Assembly (NCBI RefSeq): GCF_002551005.1
Contig: NZ_NVOY01000003.1
Coordinates: forward strand, 1 to 35,599
Direction: 5' to 3'
DNA: 35,599 nt
From: Bacillus pseudomycoides
GTDB lineage: Bacteria > Bacillota > Bacilli > Bacillales > Bacillaceae_G
Shown: in pieces, positions 34,539 to 35,599 of the stretch
Numbering within the stretch: the stretch's first letter is position 1
How the letters are laid out: every line of letters begins with the position of its first letter
Translations under genes and position numbers: made by a program
Notes under the pieces: generated by a model
Told to the model about the DNA's origin: nothing
The model's input: only the letters and a program-made list of their open reading frames with translations
Databases searched by the model: none

Positions 34539-35597
34539 ATGTTCCATAAAGCATTATGGTTGCGAAACTGGAAGCAAGGGAAATATGTCATTACGTTATT
34601 CTGGCTCAGTACCTTATATCTCTTACCATATCGATATTATAGTGACGCACTGCAGAAAACTGAGTACTTACGTGAAACGACGGATACGTATTATTCTTAT
34701 CACTTGAGCGGAGATAGTCCTACATTTTTCCCTGCTCTGCTTTTAATTGGATTAGCTGTCTTATTAATAGGCTGGGAGCGTCATAATCAAACAAATGATT
34801 TTTTATGGTCTATGCCATTTAAACGCTCACATTTATTTTCATCAAAATGGTTATTCGGTACGGTCCATATCGTAAGTGCACTTAGCGTAAACTGGTTCCT
34901 TATGTATATCATCTATAAAACTACGATACACGCCGATTATCAATCATTTACAGCGTTTCATCTATACTTTGTCTATACAGTGTTAACATTAATTGCAGTT
35001 TATACATTAGCCCTTTTCATCGGAAGCATTACAGGAAATATTGTTTCACAAGGAGCGCTAAGTTATATTTTATTGGTTTTCCCGATTTATATTTCTCAGC
35101 TTGCGTTTCCTTTCTTTGTATTACATCTTGATTTATCAGAAAAAGAATATGACAAGGTCTATCGTAAAAATTCCATGTATATAGAAAATACAAGTACATT
35201 TTCGCCTCTTATGCATTTTAATATTAACTATGATTATCAACCGCAAAGAGAAGCTATAAAAGATGAATATGGAGATGTACATGCGAGACCTGCTTATCAT
35301 CATATTCCGTCTGCCTGGACACTACTAAGTCCGGCAATTTATATACTTATTTGTCTGCCACTAGGAGCCTATTTGTATGCACGTTCACCAAATGAACAGA
35401 ATGGAAAGATATTGCTATATCAAAGACTTCATATCTATTTCTCAGTATGTACTTCTATTTGTTTCGGACTTCTTGGCAGCGAAGTTTTCACTGACGGCAG
35501 TAAATCTATCCCACTTCACTATATGTATTTTATAGGGTTTGGCATTTTGACATATGCTATTTTACAGTGGGTGTTAAAACATAAAGTGAAACTTTAA
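34539..35597 (+). CDS. ABC-2-like permease B2 (YtrC/YtrD-type)
   Basis: The start is the ATG at 34539; the upstream in-frame GTG lies in the GAGGTG ribosome site. The 352-residue protein begins MFHKALWLRNWKQGKY like B1, but its C-terminal YARSPNEQNGKILLYQRL is closer to A1 and A2 than to B1. It keeps LIGWERHNQTNDFLWSMPFK and KWLFGTVH. About eight membrane helices are visible. The stop TAA is 2 bp from the window end, so the operon may continue beyond it. Confidence 0.87.
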   Translation: MFHKALWLRNWKQGKYVITLFWLSTLYLLPYRYYSDALQKTEYLRETTDTYYSYHLSGDSPTFFPALLLIGLAVLLIGWERHNQTNDFLWSMPFKRSHLFSSKWLFGTVHIVSALSVNWFLMYIIYKTTIHADYQSFTAFHLYFVYTVLTLIAVYTLALFIGSITGNIVSQGALSYILLVFPIYISQLAFPFFVLHLDLSEKEYDKVYRKNSMYIENTSTFSPLMHFNINYDYQPQREAIKDEYGDVHARPAYHHIPSAWTLLSPAIYILICLPLGAYLYARSPNEQNGKILLYQRLHIYFSVCTSICFGLLGSEVFTDGSKSIPLHYMYFIGFGILTYAILQWVLKHKVKL

Positions 35598-35599
35598 TC

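Larger units (their letters stand above)
31216..35597 (+). repeat. Head-to-tail duplication of a two-gene permease cassette (A1-B1, A2-B2)
   Basis: A1-B1 spans 31216-33405 and A2-B2 spans 33418-35597, nearly the same length. Spacers A1/B1 (48 bp) and A2/B2 (50 bp) are alike: both follow GGAAGATAGCGATA and end GAGGTGAATTACATGTTCC. A1 and A2 both end LKWKFSF-GR, and B1 and B2 both begin MFHKALW-RNWKQGKY. The B1/A2 junction is only 12 bp. The copies have diverged strongly, so the event is old. Confidence 0.8.

Overview
The window looks like chromosome from a Bacillus of the B. cereus group. It is AT-rich and carries textbook Bacillus sporulation genes (spoIIA, sigF, spoVA, dacF). The gene set and order resemble B. 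subtilis and B. cereus. The ScpA protein appears noticeably diverged from the B. cereus ScpA I remember, so an outlying lineage such as B. cytotoxicus is possible. That placement is inference from memory, not a search. There are no rRNA or tRNA genes, no CRISPR array, no transposase and no prophage.

Layout. (1) 1-3.8 kb, minus strand: a three-gene unit (membrane-anchored beta-lactamase-like serine hydrolase, YkwC-like dehydrogenase, unknown small protein), preceded by a PAS-GGDEF diguanylate cyclase with its own terminator. (2) 4.1-5.7 kb, plus strand: a nitroreductase behind a perfect operator-like palindrome, a 72-residue membrane protein behind a large dyad, and an Arg-rich repeat protein with SigK-like promoters that looks like a spore-surface protein. 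(3) 5.8-11.2 kb, minus strand: the glucose PTS block glcT-ptsG-ptsH-ptsI, with the GlcT antiterminator target (RAT), cre-like sites and a vegetative promoter in the ptsG leader. (4) 11.3-14.8 kb: a Cof-type HAD phosphatase and the convergent nagA-nagB-nagR amino-sugar operon. (5) 15.1-19.6 kb: a secreted ComEC-like metallohydrolase, the condensin subunits scpA and scpB, a 31-residue YjcZ-type spore peptide, ypuF (DUF309), a RibT-like acetyltransferase and ppiB. (6) 19.8-21.6 kb: ypuA and a second Cof-type HAD phosphatase.

(7) 21.6-29.8 kb, minus strand: the sporulation block dacF, spoIIAA-spoIIAB-sigF, and the seven-gene spoVA operon in the order AA-AB-AC-AD-AEB-AEA-AF. Candidate promoters match the expected factors: SigF-type before dacF, SigH-type before spoIIAA, SigG-type before spoVAA. 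SpoIIAA and SpoIIAB control SigF in the forespore. SigG later drives spoVA, whose products move dipicolinic acid into the spore and release it at germination.

(8) 29.9-35.6 kb, plus strand: a YtrA-type GntR repressor, one ABC ATPase, and four tandem paralogous ~355-residue membrane proteins. Protein ends and spacers show that a two-gene permease cassette was duplicated head to tail (A1-B1-A2-B2). The promoter carries a site that exactly fits the AGTGTA-N13-TACACT form I recall for YtrA of B. subtilis.

The items most worth following up are this duplicated ABC permease array with its single ATPase, a ~115-bp intergenic repeat present twice in the same orientation (near 19.0 and 28.4 kb), a 51-nt near-perfect hairpin at 15.0 kb, and the large dyad over the promoter at 4.88 kb. 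Everything else is conventional core genome.
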